Positions 36,776 to 46,397 are shown, counted from the first letter of the stretch. The stretch: DNA of 64,000 nucleotides from DAOMNO01 sp035443885 (GCA_035443885.1 DAOMNO010000005.1:128900-192899); one strand, 5' to 3'. Made by a program: numbers and translations. The notes: a model not told the origin generated them from the letters alone.

Positions 36776-38233
36776 CTATTCCGCCGCCACGCGCGCCATC
36801 GCGCGCTCGACGATTTCAAACACCTCGTTGAAGTGCTCCGGTTGCATCACGCCGATCGGCGCGAGGAATCGCAGGTGGAACGGACCATGCCCGCAGTAGA
36901 AGGAAATCACGCCCTCTTCAAAGAGGACATGCATGAGTCGGTTGACTTTGGCTTTGTCGCCGCCGAAGGGTGTGAGGCGCATCATGCCGCCCACGCCGGT
37001 GACGAGATCACTCTTAGGGTAGCTGCCGCCCGCATAATGCGGCACCGGCGGGAACCATTCCGGATGTTTTTCGATCAGCGCGCTGGCATGTGTTCGATAC
37101 GCCTGCTGGAGTTTGGCGATCTTGCCGTTCGCGCCGTAGTAGCCGCCATCGCGCAATCGTTCGAGGATGCGCCGCCCGACATTGAGCGCGACGGTGGATG
37201 CGACGAACGTGCCGCTGAGCAGGCCGGGCTTGGGTGCGTATTCTTCGGTGAAGAGGCACGCACACGCCTGGCTCATTTTGCCGAGTGTAACGACATCGAC
37301 ATACTCGCCGAGGCCAAGCTGCTCGAAATGGAACATGGTTTCGGTTCTGCCGAAGCTCTGCACTTCATCGAACCAGATGCCGATGCCTGCTTCTCGCGCC
37401 ATCTGAAGCAGCGGTATGAGGAACTCGCGCGGCGCGATGTTGAAGCCGCCTTCGCCCTGCACGGGTTCCACAATGAAGCAGGCATGCTGGCCGGGGTAAC
37501 GGTCGATGTATTGACGCAGCCGATACTTTGCCGCCTCGATCGACGCCTGGCCGAGTTTGGAGTCGTAGAACGGCATGTAATCGACGAGGACGTTGAGCGG
37601 CACGCCGACACGGCCGGCCGCGGAATCGCCGATCTGGGCGAGCGTCGTCGAGCGGCCCATGAAGCAGTTTTCGAACGCGATGACGCGCGACGCTGGCGCA
37701 TTCCGCTGGAAACACACCTTGAGCGCGGATTCATTCGCCATCGCGCCGGAGTTTGAGATGAACGCATGTTTGATGCGGCTTGATCGTGCAGCCTCTTTCA
37801 GCAGCAACTCCGCGAACTCAGTTGAATCGTGATTGAACTGGAGATTGCCCTGCATCACGGTATCGCCACACGCAGCGCGCAGCGCGGTGGCGACGAGGTC
37901 AGGCTCGCTGTGGCCGAACATGTGTACGCCGATACCGTTGATGAGGTCCCATTTCACCGAGCCATCAGCGAGTTCAACCAGCGGGCCATTGCCGACGCCT
38001 GACCCGACGTATGGAAACAGCGCGGGCTTGCCCTTCGCGGCAGCCACGCGGTCGAGATAGCTCTTGTATGTTTCCTTCAGTTCCGCACGCGGCGGGCGAG
38101 CGCCGGTGATCGAGCGCTGCGCCTCGCGAAGCGCGCTCACGATGCGCTGAATCGACTCTTCGACGATCGGGTTGGAGGCGAACGCGGCCGCCGCCGTGGG
38201 TGCGAGAGTGGGAACTGTCGTGGTGGGTGTCAT
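36776..38233 (-). CDS. Class-III PLP aminotransferase, AstC-like candidate
   Basis: 485 residues. PLP fold-type I, class-III signature: ACFIVEPVQGEGG, IWFDEVQSFGRTE and the Schiff-base Lys319 in VTLGKMSQA. Family members include acetylornithine, succinylornithine, ornithine, lysine and GABA aminotransferases. Because the next two genes are astA and astD, the likely substrate is N2-succinylornithine, making this the AstC step. However, the protein is about 80 residues longer than E. coli AstC, with an extended N-terminal region before FPYVGSGVGNGPLVELADG, so a lysine- or ornithine-type specificity cannot be excluded. Confidence 0.88.
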   Translation of the reverse strand: MTPTTTVPTLAPTAAAAFASNPIVEESIQRIVSALREAQRSITGARPPRAELKETYKSYLDRVAAAKGKPALFPYVGSGVGNGPLVELADGSVKWDLINGIGVHMFGHSEPDLVATALRAACGDTVMQGNLQFNHDSTEFAELLLKEAARSSRIKHAFISNSGAMANESALKVCFQRNAPASRVIAFENCFMGRSTTLAQIGDSAAGRVGVPLNVLVDYMPFYDSKLGQASIEAAKYRLRQYIDRYPGQHACFIVEPVQGEGGFNIAPREFLIPLLQMAREAGIGIWFDEVQSFGRTETMFHFEQLGLGEYVDVVTLGKMSQACACLFTEEYAPKPGLLSGTFVASTVALNVGRRILERLRDGGYYGANGKIAKLQQAYRTHASALIEKHPEWFPPVPHYAGGSYPKSDLVTGVGGMMRLTPFGGDKAKVNRLMHVLFEEGVISFYCGHGPFHLRFLAPIGVMQPEHFNEVFEIVERAMARVAAE

Positions 38234-38447
38234 TCAGAAGGGTCCGAGAAGTCTGTCGGTCGGCGGCGGATGACGCGAACGAACGTCCATCAACCCGGCC
38301 ATACCGACGCTGAAACGCCGAATCGATCACACGAGAACCGATGGCCGCGCGGCCACATCCTAGCCGGGCGGAGCATCGGCTTCCTCCCCCCGCAATGGGC
38401 ATATCGGCCGGTTCACCCCTGCGAAACAGAGCATCCGCAGCGGATCG

Positions 38448-39692
38448 CTACGTCCCGCCGAGCGAAACCCGACCATCGGCCAGACGAGCCAGCAGCACAG
38501 CAAGAAGCTGGCACCGTTCTACGAGGCTGTCAAGCTCGATGAACTCATCCGGACGGTGGAGGTTGCCGCCGCGCACGCCGAGCGTGTCGAGCGTGGGCAG
38601 GCCCGCATTCTGCAGGATGTTGCCATCGCACACGCCGCCGGTTGAAGTGAAGAAGATCGGCTGGTTGAGATCGGCGGCTGCGGCTTTGACGGCGTCTGCC
38701 AAGGCCTGCACTGATGGTGTGGGGGGCTTTGCAGGGCGATTCCAAATGCGATGCACCACGATGCGTGGCAGCGAGTCGCCCTTCGTTGCCAGCGCGTCGA
38801 TCATTTGACCCAGCACTTCACCAGCTTCGGGGTTTGCATAGCGCACGTTTCCCCAGCATGCTGCGTAGGCCGGCACGGCATTGGTTACTTCGCCGCCTTG
38901 CAGCGGGCCGACGTTCACGATGCGCCCTTCATTCGGTTGCGCCATTTCGCTGAGCTTCAGCAGTACGCGCGCGAGCGAGGTAACCGCGCTGACGCCCTGT
39001 TCGAAGTCGCGACCGACATGCGCGGACTGACCGAAGACTTCGATCATGAACTGGCCTGATCCCATGCGTTCGATGGCGAGGCCGCCCTTGCCGACGGCAG
39101 GTTCAATCGCAATGCCGACATCATGCTGCTTCGCCTGTTCATGCAGCACTCGCGCGCTGTGGAAGGAGCCAGTTTCTTCATCGCTGTTGAGGATGAAGGT
39201 CCAGTTGAGGTGGATACCCGCCGCTTCAAGCGCTTCAAGCGCGTGCAGCGCGACGAGAATGCCGCCTTTCATATCGACCACGCCGGGGCCGACGGCGGTT
39301 GCACCGTCCGCATTCACCGTCAGCTCGCGAAACGAGCCGTGGGGATCGTGCACAGTGTCCATGTGGCCTGCGATCAGGATGCGAGGCGAGTGTTTGTGCA
39401 CATGCCGTTTGGCGACAACGATCGGCAACGGCTGATCGCGCTCCTTCGTCGCTTGACCTGAAGCATCCAGCCAGGCTGGGCGTGCATCGCCGGGCACGAG
39501 TTCAATCTGCGCGCCGAGCGCGCTGAGCCGATCAATCAGCAACGCGCGATACCGCTCAATCCCCGGCGGATGACTTTTGCCTGTGGGAATTGCCACATGC
39601 TCCGCCAGTTCGCGGCGCATCGCGCTGTCGCGAGAGGCAATCATGCTGCAAAGCGATTGTTCACGTGCATCAAGGCCGGGCATGTGGTGCAT
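38448..39692 (-). CDS. M20 family amidohydrolase/peptidase (CPG2-like)
   Basis: 414 residues from ATG 39692; a TTG 21 bases upstream and ATG 39683 are alternatives. Zinc-hydrolase motifs: LIAGHMDTVHDP, PGVVDMKGG with the bridging Asp, the Glu pair NSDEETGS, and the lid motif GQSAHVGRDF. Closest in pattern to glutamate carboxypeptidase (CPG2) and to ArgE/DapE deacylases. It lies directly upstream of the aminotransferase, astA and astD. Since succinylglutamate desuccinylase (AstE) is not present, this enzyme could remove the succinyl group from succinylglutamate; that is inference from context. It starts 24 bases after dapF. Confidence 0.9.
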   Translation of the reverse strand: MHHMPGLDAREQSLCSMIASRDSAMRRELAEHVAIPTGKSHPPGIERYRALLIDRLSALGAQIELVPGDARPAWLDASGQATKERDQPLPIVVAKRHVHKHSPRILIAGHMDTVHDPHGSFRELTVNADGATAVGPGVVDMKGGILVALHALEALEAAGIHLNWTFILNSDEETGSFHSARVLHEQAKQHDVGIAIEPAVGKGGLAIERMGSGQFMIEVFGQSAHVGRDFEQGVSAVTSLARVLLKLSEMAQPNEGRIVNVGPLQGGEVTNAVPAYAACWGNVRYANPEAGEVLGQMIDALATKGDSLPRIVVHRIWNRPAKPPTPSVQALADAVKAAAADLNQPIFFTSTGGVCDGNILQNAGLPTLDTLGVRGGNLHRPDEFIELDSLVERCQLLAVLLARLADGRVSLGGT

Positions 39693-39716
39693 GGTACACG
39701 GCGGGGAGTGCAATCA

Positions 39717-40607
39717 TCATTCAGGCCAGACGCCTGTGAACACTTCCACTGCGGGGCCGGTTTTGAAAACATGGTCTGTTTTCTCGTCCCAACGCAGCGA
39801 GAGATCGCCGCCCGGCAGATGGATGAGGACATCGCGATCAGCTCGGTTGGTAAGTGCGGCAGCTACACACACTGCCGCCGCGCCTGTGCCGCAGGCCAGC
39901 GTGATGCCGCTGCCTCGCTCCCACGTGCGCATGGTCAGTTCGCTGCGAGAGTGAATCTCGACGACATGGACGTTGACGCGGCGTGGAAAAGCTGGATGCC
40001 GCTCAATGAGCGCGCCCCAGCGGGCGAGGTCGAAAGCCTTGACGCCGCTGCCGAGCAGCGCTTTGTTTTCATCTGCAAAGAGCACGATGTGCGGATTCCC
40101 CATCGAGACGAACACGCCTGTGAACACACCGTCGCCTTCATCGACTTCAATGCCGTAGTGATAGTTGATGCCCGAAAACGCGAGTGCGCGGGCATCAACG
40201 GGGATCGACTTGAGGTCCAGCGCTGGCTTGCCCATATCGACGGTAACGCGATTCACCTTGCCGCGATCATCCACGGTGTAGGCGAGTTCAAGCACACCCG
40301 CGCCGGTTTGGATGCGCATGGGATTGGCAGTCGCGAGGCCGCGATCGTGCGCGAACTTACACACGCAGCGGATACCATTGCCGCACATTTCGGATTCCGA
40401 ACCGTCTGCATTGAACATGCGCATGCGCACATGCGCTGCGACGCTGCTTTCAGGCGGCAGCACGAGGATCAATCCATCGCCGCCCACACCGAAGTGGCGA
40501 TCTGCGATGCGCTGCGCCATCGTGACGGGGTCGGCGACATGATGCGCAAACCCGTCGATGTAGATGTAGTCGTTGCCGATGCCTTGCATCTTGGTAAACG
40601 GAATCAC
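39717..40607 (-). CDS. dapF: Diaminopimelate epimerase
   Basis: PLP-independent racemase converting LL- to meso-diaminopimelate for lysine and peptidoglycan. 296 residues. The two catalytic cysteines are Cys75 (SEMCGNGIRC) and Cys239 (LACGTGAAAV), each in its canonical motif; FTKMQGIGNDYIY opens the fold. The start codon is GTG at 40607, supported by AAGGAG a few bases upstream. Presence of DapF implies a DAP-based pathway, in line with recent findings of peptidoglycan in planctomycetes. Confidence 0.97.
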   Translation of the reverse strand: MIPFTKMQGIGNDYIYIDGFAHHVADPVTMAQRIADRHFGVGGDGLILVLPPESSVAAHVRMRMFNADGSESEMCGNGIRCVCKFAHDRGLATANPMRIQTGAGVLELAYTVDDRGKVNRVTVDMGKPALDLKSIPVDARALAFSGINYHYGIEVDEGDGVFTGVFVSMGNPHIVLFADENKALLGSGVKAFDLARWGALIERHPAFPRRVNVHVVEIHSRSELTMRTWERGSGITLACGTGAAAVCVAAALTNRADRDVLIHLPGGDLSLRWDEKTDHVFKTGPAVEVFTGVWPE

Positions 40608-40633
40608 GTCAGACTCCTTCGGAAGAGCGGAAA

Positions 40634-40690
40634 CAAGTCAACACATCAACAGAGCTGCGTACAGAGACATGTTGATGTGTTTCCGACTTG
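40634..40690 (-). terminator. Long stem-loop between the M48 gene and dapF
   Basis: AACACATCAACA (40640-40651) is a perfect reverse complement of 40670-40681, and outside it CAAGTC (40634-40639) pairs with GACTTG (40685-40690), with three unpaired bases on one side: an 18-bp stem with an 18-base loop. It sits 15 bases after the M48 stop. There is only a short T run, so it may end the M48 transcript or protect or regulate the dapF leader. Confidence 0.55.
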
Positions 40691-40704
40691 TTGATCTTGT
40701 CTTT

Positions 40705-42168
40705 TCAGGATACCCAGAACCCGTATTCAAGCCATATCCACGCAATCGCAACCGCGACCAGCACGATGGCTGTCGCTCGTTTGAGTCGTTTCACCGTGCG
40801 GTCAATCGGCAGCGAGTCGGTCGGCTGCCCAACGATTGATTGCAGATACGCCTGACGCCAGACGATCGAGCCGTGCCGCCAGCTTGACCTGCGGGGATCG
40901 ACGGCGTTCATCACCGCGATGGTTTCCAGCGCGCCTTGCATCGCCCGCACAGCTTCCTCGCGGATGTGCGATCCATCGTGCGGCTCCGTTTCGTTCGTGT
41001 CGTCCATTGGCGGATGCACGCTCAGATGCTGGGCTGCGAAGGTATCCGCCTGCCGCTCAAACCGCCTGCTCACCCAGCCAAACGCGGCGAGCGCGACCGC
41101 CACCTGTGCGATGGTCATCGGCACGCCGAGCCATTGAAGAAAACCCGCTGGAAAGCGCACATTCCACGCGTGCAGCAGCATGAACGGCGCTTCCATCAAC
41201 ATCGCAGTGGATGTAATCAGCGCGATCATCACAACGATCATCCACGGCAGGTGATGCTTGCGCACATGGGCCACCTCGTGCGCCATCACAGCTTTCACCT
41301 GCCGCTCCGTCATGGATTCCAGCAGGGCATCGGTGATGAGCACGTATCGCAGCCGCCCGATCAGGCCCATGACCGCGGCGTTAATCATTGAGCCGCCCGT
41401 ATTCCACAGCAGCAGGTCGCGCACCTTGACGCGATGTGTGCCGCAGATGCCGAGCAGATCGTCGCGCACAGGGCCGGGCGGCATAGATTTAACGCCGAGC
41501 AGCAGGCGCGCCATGAGCGGCGCGAAGAGAAACACCCCCGCTGCGGCGATGACGGATGCGCCTTCGGCAAGCGGCGCGCCATAGTTCGCAGGCAGCCACG
41601 CTGCCGCTGCTGTGCGAATCGCCTCTGACAGCGCGACGATCAGCAGAATCGGCACGAGCAGCATGAGCAGACCGATGCGCGCCTGCATGAACACGTACAT
41701 CCCGCGCGACGGCAGCGGATGCAGCGGCTGGCCGAGGTCGAGCCGCCGAATCGTCAACGCTTCGCGCAGGCGACGCTCAATCGGGAAATACGCCCACCAG
41801 GTTGCGATCACGCCCAGAACCGGCGGCAGGATCGTGATGAGTTCATCCAGAAGAATCACGTTGCCGATGACGGAGCGCACGGCATCCAACCAGCCGAAGA
41901 GCAGCACCGCGAAAGCGTGATTGATGAGTATGAGCCATCGCGCGTGATGGGCGAGCCGCTCGCCGAGGATGATCCACCCCGGCCCGCCGCCGCGATCGAG
42001 TTTTTTCCCGCACCACGCCGTTCCGATCCAAAGCATCGCGAAGATGGATGCGATGGGCACAACCGCCATCCACGCGCTTGTTGATGCAGGCAAGTCGAGC
42101 TGCGCAAGGCGCAGGCCGCCATCCGCTGCGATGACGATGACGATGAGCAGGATCGGGAAGATGCTCAT
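40705..42168 (-). CDS. Membrane-bound M48 family metalloprotease
   Basis: 487 residues from ATG 42168 (MSIFPIL). Zinc motif HEVAH with ligands His297 and His301 and catalytic Glu298; the third ligand should be the Glu in RRFERQADTFAA, about 80 residues later. At least six membrane helices precede the motif (for example IFPILLIVIVIAADGGLRL and LLMLLVPILLIVALSEAI) and one ends the protein (AIVLVAVAIAWIWLEYGFW). This layout matches Ste24/HtpX-like proteases that process membrane or misfolded proteins. ITDALLESMTERQVKAVMAH is the usual sequence before the motif. Confidence 0.92.
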   Translation of the reverse strand: MSIFPILLIVIVIAADGGLRLAQLDLPASTSAWMAVVPIASIFAMLWIGTAWCGKKLDRGGGPGWIILGERLAHHARWLILINHAFAVLLFGWLDAVRSVIGNVILLDELITILPPVLGVIATWWAYFPIERRLREALTIRRLDLGQPLHPLPSRGMYVFMQARIGLLMLLVPILLIVALSEAIRTAAAAWLPANYGAPLAEGASVIAAAGVFLFAPLMARLLLGVKSMPPGPVRDDLLGICGTHRVKVRDLLLWNTGGSMINAAVMGLIGRLRYVLITDALLESMTERQVKAVMAHEVAHVRKHHLPWMIVVMIALITSTAMLMEAPFMLLHAWNVRFPAGFLQWLGVPMTIAQVAVALAAFGWVSRRFERQADTFAAQHLSVHPPMDDTNETEPHDGSHIREEAVRAMQGALETIAVMNAVDPRRSSWRHGSIVWRQAYLQSIVGQPTDSLPIDRTVKRLKRATAIVLVAVAIAWIWLEYGFWVS

Positions 42169-42215
42169 GGGATGGGCATCGTAGCCCGTCCGCGCGAGAT
42201 CGCCTTGTGGCAGGA

Positions 42216-43346
42216 TTATTCGGCGTCCGCGGTGGGTCGCACGTGTTTGAAGATCGCTTCCGCGACTTCCGCGCACGCGCGCTCGCCATTGCCTGCGTTC
42301 GTCATCACCACGATCGCGAGATCGTGTTCAGGCCAGATCACCATCCACGCAAAGAACGTGCCCACAGTGCCGTTGTGCCAGCGTGCGGTGTGCCCCGCGA
42401 TCTTCATCGGAAACCAGCCGCAGCCAAAGTCGGCGTCGTGCAGCATCTTGACACTTTCTTCGGTCAATGGCGTTTCTCTGCCGCGCAGCGCATCCAGATG
42501 CATACGCGCGAATCGCGCGAGGTCGTCAATCGAACAGTGCACATCGCCAGCGGGAGCAAAGGCGTGCGGCATCCTGTATGGCGAGTTGATCGGCAGCGGC
42601 ACGAGGCGATCACCCGCAACGCGATGCCCAAGCGGTTGGTCCTGGCGATCCGGTATGGCGGGCCAGCCGAAGCCCGCGTTCGACATGTTAAGCGGCGTGA
42701 AGATTCGATCCGTAAGCAGTTGCTCCCACGTTGTATCAGCGCGGCGTTCCGCCATAGCCGCAGCGACGCCGTACCCTGCGTTCGAGTATGCCACTTTCGC
42801 GTGTCGCGGCGCGACGGGGTCCATCTCAAGCAGAATCTGCACCATCTGCGCACGTTGTTCGCGCGCCGAGCCGGTGAGGGCATTGGCGGCCCTGCTTTCG
42901 GGCGCGATGCCTGCCGTGCCGGCGACCAATCCAGCGCGATGGGTGAGCAGATCGCGCAGCGTGGTATCGCGGTAGGCATCCTTGGCTTTTTCCGCCGCTT
43001 CAGGGAACACATCCAGCACGCGCGTCTCCCATGTGAGTACGCCTTCCTGCACGAGCATCGCGATGATCGTCGCGGTCATGGCCTTCGTGCAGGAGCCGAT
43101 GTGAAAGCGATCAGCAGGCTCGACCTTCGCTTCCTGTCTGAGGAGCCGAACACCCGTTACGGCAGAGGTTATGTCGCGGCCGTCCACGACCGCCGCAGCG
43201 ATGGCAGGCTGCTCGTGCTTCTCCCGTGCGGCTTCGATGATCGCAGAGATCATCGAAGCGTGATCAATACTCGGCGGAGCAGCGCGAATCGCTGAGACCA
43301 CGAGAATCATTACAAAAGCGATGAACAAAGACCGGAGCGTCGGCAT
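42216..43346 (-). CDS. Secreted serine beta-lactamase-like hydrolase
   Basis: 376 residues from ATG 43346, with signal peptide LRSLFIAFVMILVVSAIRAA. Penicillin-binding fold: catalytic SCTK (Ser85, Lys88), YSN at 187-189, and HNG in WHNGTVGTF near residue 340 replacing the usual KTG, which is common in class-C-like esterases and carboxypeptidases (family S12). DLLTHRAGL is another family mark. True beta-lactamase activity is not implied; peptidoglycan or ester hydrolysis is as likely. Single gene following the ankyrin gene by 28 bases. Confidence 0.92.
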   Translation of the reverse strand: MPTLRSLFIAFVMILVVSAIRAAPPSIDHASMISAIIEAAREKHEQPAIAAAVVDGRDITSAVTGVRLLRQEAKVEPADRFHIGSCTKAMTATIIAMLVQEGVLTWETRVLDVFPEAAEKAKDAYRDTTLRDLLTHRAGLVAGTAGIAPESRAANALTGSAREQRAQMVQILLEMDPVAPRHAKVAYSNAGYGVAAAMAERRADTTWEQLLTDRIFTPLNMSNAGFGWPAIPDRQDQPLGHRVAGDRLVPLPINSPYRMPHAFAPAGDVHCSIDDLARFARMHLDALRGRETPLTEESVKMLHDADFGCGWFPMKIAGHTARWHNGTVGTFFAWMVIWPEHDLAIVVMTNAGNGERACAEVAEAIFKHVRPTADAE

Positions 43347-43374
43347 AACGAAGTTCTTTCTACGCGGGGTGCGC

Positions 43375-44439
43375 TTAACGAAATCGATCGGCGGCCTGTT
43401 TGAGTAAGGCAAGCATGCGATACTCGGCATCATCGGGATGCGCTGGCTCTTTCCATCCGCATGGCGGGCCGCCATCATCTGCACACAGCTCTTCCCGCCA
43501 TCTCGGATTCTCTCCTGCAATCATTCGCTCCGCGGCGTCAATGACGGTCTGGCCGTGTTTGTCGCGAATGAGCGGATTGGCGCCATGCTTGAGCATGAAT
43601 GGTACGACCCGCTCATAATCAAAGAGCAATTCGTAATGGAGATGGAGTGGTGTGAGACCGTCATTGTTGACCGCATTGATGTCCGCTCCCGCCGCAAGCA
43701 ACTCTTCGGCCGCAGCAAGATTTGATCCGTCGCCGCCCATGCACTCATGGAGCGGTGTGTTGCCGTCACTTTCGCGTCGCGCATTCGGGCGGATTCCAGC
43801 CGTCAAGAGTAACCGCACGATGCTTCGCGTGTTCTCATTGCGCCCATCGCTGTAATCCGACTGCCAGCAGATTGCGTGAAGGGCGGTCACGCCATTGTGC
43901 GGATCGACGGGATGCGACTGGTTCAGAAGCCACTCCACAGCATGCCGGTTTTGAGTGAACGCAGCATGATAAAGCCGACTGTTATTGAAAACCCCACCCG
44001 ATTGAACCAGAGGTATTCCGGCATCAAGCATTGCGTTGCATAGCGACAGAGTCCTTTGGCTTGGAAGGTCGCTCACTTCCGCGCCGTGCATGCCCTCAAG
44101 TAACTCCCCCAGCGCATCTTGGCCATAGGAATCCTTTGCGGAGAAGTCGATTCCCGCCTTCGTGAGCCAGTGAACGACTTCGGGAGTCGCGGCGTAAAAC
44201 AAAGCCGTTCTCTGCTGATGATCTCGCCGATGAACATTGGCACCAGCGTTCAGGAGACTCTCAAGACATTCAATTGACGCCGATGATGCAGCAAGATGCA
44301 ATGGAATCTCGAAGGAAGATGGTCCTCCCTCCGGCGAAGCGCCTTGATTCAAGAGTGATTGAAGGCGAGCCGCATCGCGGCTCCGGATGGCCTCAAGGAC
44401 GTTCGGAGCTAAGTTTTGCTGTGGTCCGCCGCGTTCCAT
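43375..44439 (-). CDS. Ankyrin-repeat protein
   Basis: 354 residues, no signal peptide. At least six ankyrin-type repeats, clear in SIECLESLLNAGANVHRRDH and LAAAEELLAAGADINAVNN, with others weaker. The C-terminal 60 residues (PPCGWKEPAHPDDAEYRML) are not repeats. Ankyrin proteins are binding scaffolds; the partner is unknown. It lies between aspS and the serine hydrolase on the same strand; whether these are one transcript is unclear. Not obviously a paralogue of the DUF1573/ankyrin protein beyond the shared fold. Confidence 0.86.
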   Translation of the reverse strand: MERGGPQQNLAPNVLEAIRSRDAARLQSLLNQGASPEGGPSSFEIPLHLAASSASIECLESLLNAGANVHRRDHQQRTALFYAATPEVVHWLTKAGIDFSAKDSYGQDALGELLEGMHGAEVSDLPSQRTLSLCNAMLDAGIPLVQSGGVFNNSRLYHAAFTQNRHAVEWLLNQSHPVDPHNGVTALHAICWQSDYSDGRNENTRSIVRLLLTAGIRPNARRESDGNTPLHECMGGDGSNLAAAEELLAAGADINAVNNDGLTPLHLHYELLFDYERVVPFMLKHGANPLIRDKHGQTVIDAAERMIAGENPRWREELCADDGGPPCGWKEPAHPDDAEYRMLALLKQAADRFR

Positions 44440-44468
44440 CCTGCGTAACCCTCACCAGGACAATCCAG

Positions 44469-46253
44469 TCATGAAGAAACCGATTCTTCCACGACCTCGC
44501 ACTTGATATGCAGTTCTTCGAGTTGGGCCTGATCCACCGGCCCCGGCGCTTGCGTCATCAGGTCCGCGCCGGTTTGCGTCTTGGGGAATGCGATCACATC
44601 GCGGATGTTGTCTGTGCCGGTCAGGTGCATCACGAGGCGGTCGAGGCCGAACGCGATGCCGCCGTGCGGCGGCGCGCCGAAGCGCAGCGCATCAAGCAGG
44701 AAGCCGAACTTGATCTTCGCTTCCTCATCCGTCAAGCCGATCAACCGGAAGACCTTCTCCTGAACATCCATGCGATGGATGCGGATTGAGCCGCCCGCGA
44801 TCTCCGAACCGTTGACGACGAGGTCATAACCAGCGGAGAGACAGCCGCCGGGGTCAGATTCGAGAATGTCGAACTGGTCCGGGTTGGGCGACGTGAACGG
44901 GTGATGCAGCGCGACCCATCGCTTGTTCTCTTCGTCGTATTCGAACATGGGGAAATCGACGACCCAGAGGAACTTCCACTCGCCTTCCCTGATGAGGTCA
45001 AGATCGCGCGCAAGCTTGTTGCGCAGCTCGCCCATGGCCTTGGTCGCGATGGACCATGTATCCGCAGTGAAGAGGACGGTGTCGCCCGGCTCAAGGCCGA
45101 GCCGCTGCTTGAGTTCTTCCGCGATCGGTTCGACAAATCGCGCGATGCCGGTTTCATAACCCGCGCTGGTGTATTTGACGGTGGGCACGCCGCCTGCTTT
45201 GAACGTGCGAATCCACTCGCTGTAGCCGTCGGTCATTTTGCGAGTGAGTTTCTCCGCGCCGCCGGGGACGCGGATCGCCTTTACCACGCCGGTCTTTTTC
45301 GCGAGCGCGTCCTGGAACACCTTGAAATCCGTCTTGCGTGCCAGATCAGTCACATCGGTGATCGGCAGGCCGAAGCGAAGGTCGGGCCGGTCGATGCCGT
45401 AGGTCTCCATCGCCTCGCGGTAAGTCATGGTGGGGATGGCGCCGATGTCGATGCCGAGAATGTCTTTCCATAAGCGCGTGACGAAGCCGGTCATCATGGC
45501 GATGACCTGTTCGCGCTGCACGAAGCTCATTTCAAGGTCGATCTGTGTGAACTCCGCCTGACGGTCGGCGCGAGGGTCTTCATCGCGGAAGCAGCGCACG
45601 ATTTGCAAATAGCGATCACAACCCGCCACCATGAGAATCTGCTTAAAGAGTTGTGGGCTTTGCGGCAGCGCGTACCACGAACCCGGATACAACCGCGAAG
45701 GCACGATGAAGTCGCGCGCCCCTTCGGGCGTGCTCTTGATAAGAAACGGCGTTTCGATTTCCGTGAAGCCGTTCTCATCAAAGTAATCACGAGCGATCTT
45801 CGTTACGCGATGGCGCGTGCGCAGAATCTTCTGCATGCGTGGGCGGCGAAGATCAATGAATCGATAGCGCAGCCGTTTCTCCTCGTCGATCTTCTCCGCT
45901 TCGTACTCATCCGGCAGAATCGGCGGGGTCTCGGTCTTGTTCAGCACCTCAAGCTCGTCGCCCACGACTTCGATTTCACCCGTGGCAAGCTTCGGGTTGG
46001 GGTCGCCTGCGCGAACGCGCACCGTGCCGCGCACGGCGATCACGTCTTCGCGACGAAGTGCGCGTGCCTTGGCGACGATGTCCGCCGAGATGTCTTCAAG
46101 GTTGAAGACGACCTGCGTCAGGCCGTCGCGGTCGCGCAGGTCGATGAATGCAAGTCCTTTGCCCTGATCGCGGTAGGTGTTGACCCATCCCGTCAGGGTT
46201 ACGGTCTGGCCCGCGTGTTCCGGGCGAAGCTGGCCGCACATGTGGGTGCGCAT
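44469..46253 (-). CDS. aspS: Aspartyl-tRNA synthetase
   Basis: Class II synthetase charging tRNA-Asp (or Asp and Asn). 594 residues, the bacterial length including the GAD insert. Start at ATG 46253 gives the standard beginning MRTHMCGQLR; ATG 46259 two codons earlier is equally possible. OB-fold anticodon domain (TVTLTGWVNTYRDQGKGLAF), motif 2 (RCFRDEDPRADRQAEFTQ) and motif 3 (GGIAFGLDRLVM) are all visible, as is TPFLIKSTPEGARDF in the active site. Divergent from lpxB with a 144-base space. Confidence 0.97.
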   Translation of the reverse strand: MRTHMCGQLRPEHAGQTVTLTGWVNTYRDQGKGLAFIDLRDRDGLTQVVFNLEDISADIVAKARALRREDVIAVRGTVRVRAGDPNPKLATGEIEVVGDELEVLNKTETPPILPDEYEAEKIDEEKRLRYRFIDLRRPRMQKILRTRHRVTKIARDYFDENGFTEIETPFLIKSTPEGARDFIVPSRLYPGSWYALPQSPQLFKQILMVAGCDRYLQIVRCFRDEDPRADRQAEFTQIDLEMSFVQREQVIAMMTGFVTRLWKDILGIDIGAIPTMTYREAMETYGIDRPDLRFGLPITDVTDLARKTDFKVFQDALAKKTGVVKAIRVPGGAEKLTRKMTDGYSEWIRTFKAGGVPTVKYTSAGYETGIARFVEPIAEELKQRLGLEPGDTVLFTADTWSIATKAMGELRNKLARDLDLIREGEWKFLWVVDFPMFEYDEENKRWVALHHPFTSPNPDQFDILESDPGGCLSAGYDLVVNGSEIAGGSIRIHRMDVQEKVFRLIGLTDEEAKIKFGFLLDALRFGAPPHGGIAFGLDRLVMHLTGTDNIRDVIAFPKTQTGADLMTQAPGPVDQAQLEELHIKCEVVEESVSS

Positions 46254-46397
46254 GAGCATGAGGAGAAGCGCCTTTCGTCTATATCCCGTGCAACAGTTTG
46301 ACGGGGAGCGTATGGTACGCGCTGGAGGACGCTCTGTATCAAGCATGGCCCGGCAGGCCGCGCTTCGGAGCGTTCCCGCCAAAAACCCAACGACGCC

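Noticed and set aside
36629..37756. Plus-strand open frame of 375 codons
   Set aside because: Antisense to the class-III aminotransferase; no recognisable motif.
38343..38354. 12-base palindrome GGCCGCGCGGCC upstream of the aminotransferase
   Set aside because: GC-only palindromes are common in such DNA and there is no T run or operator-like context.
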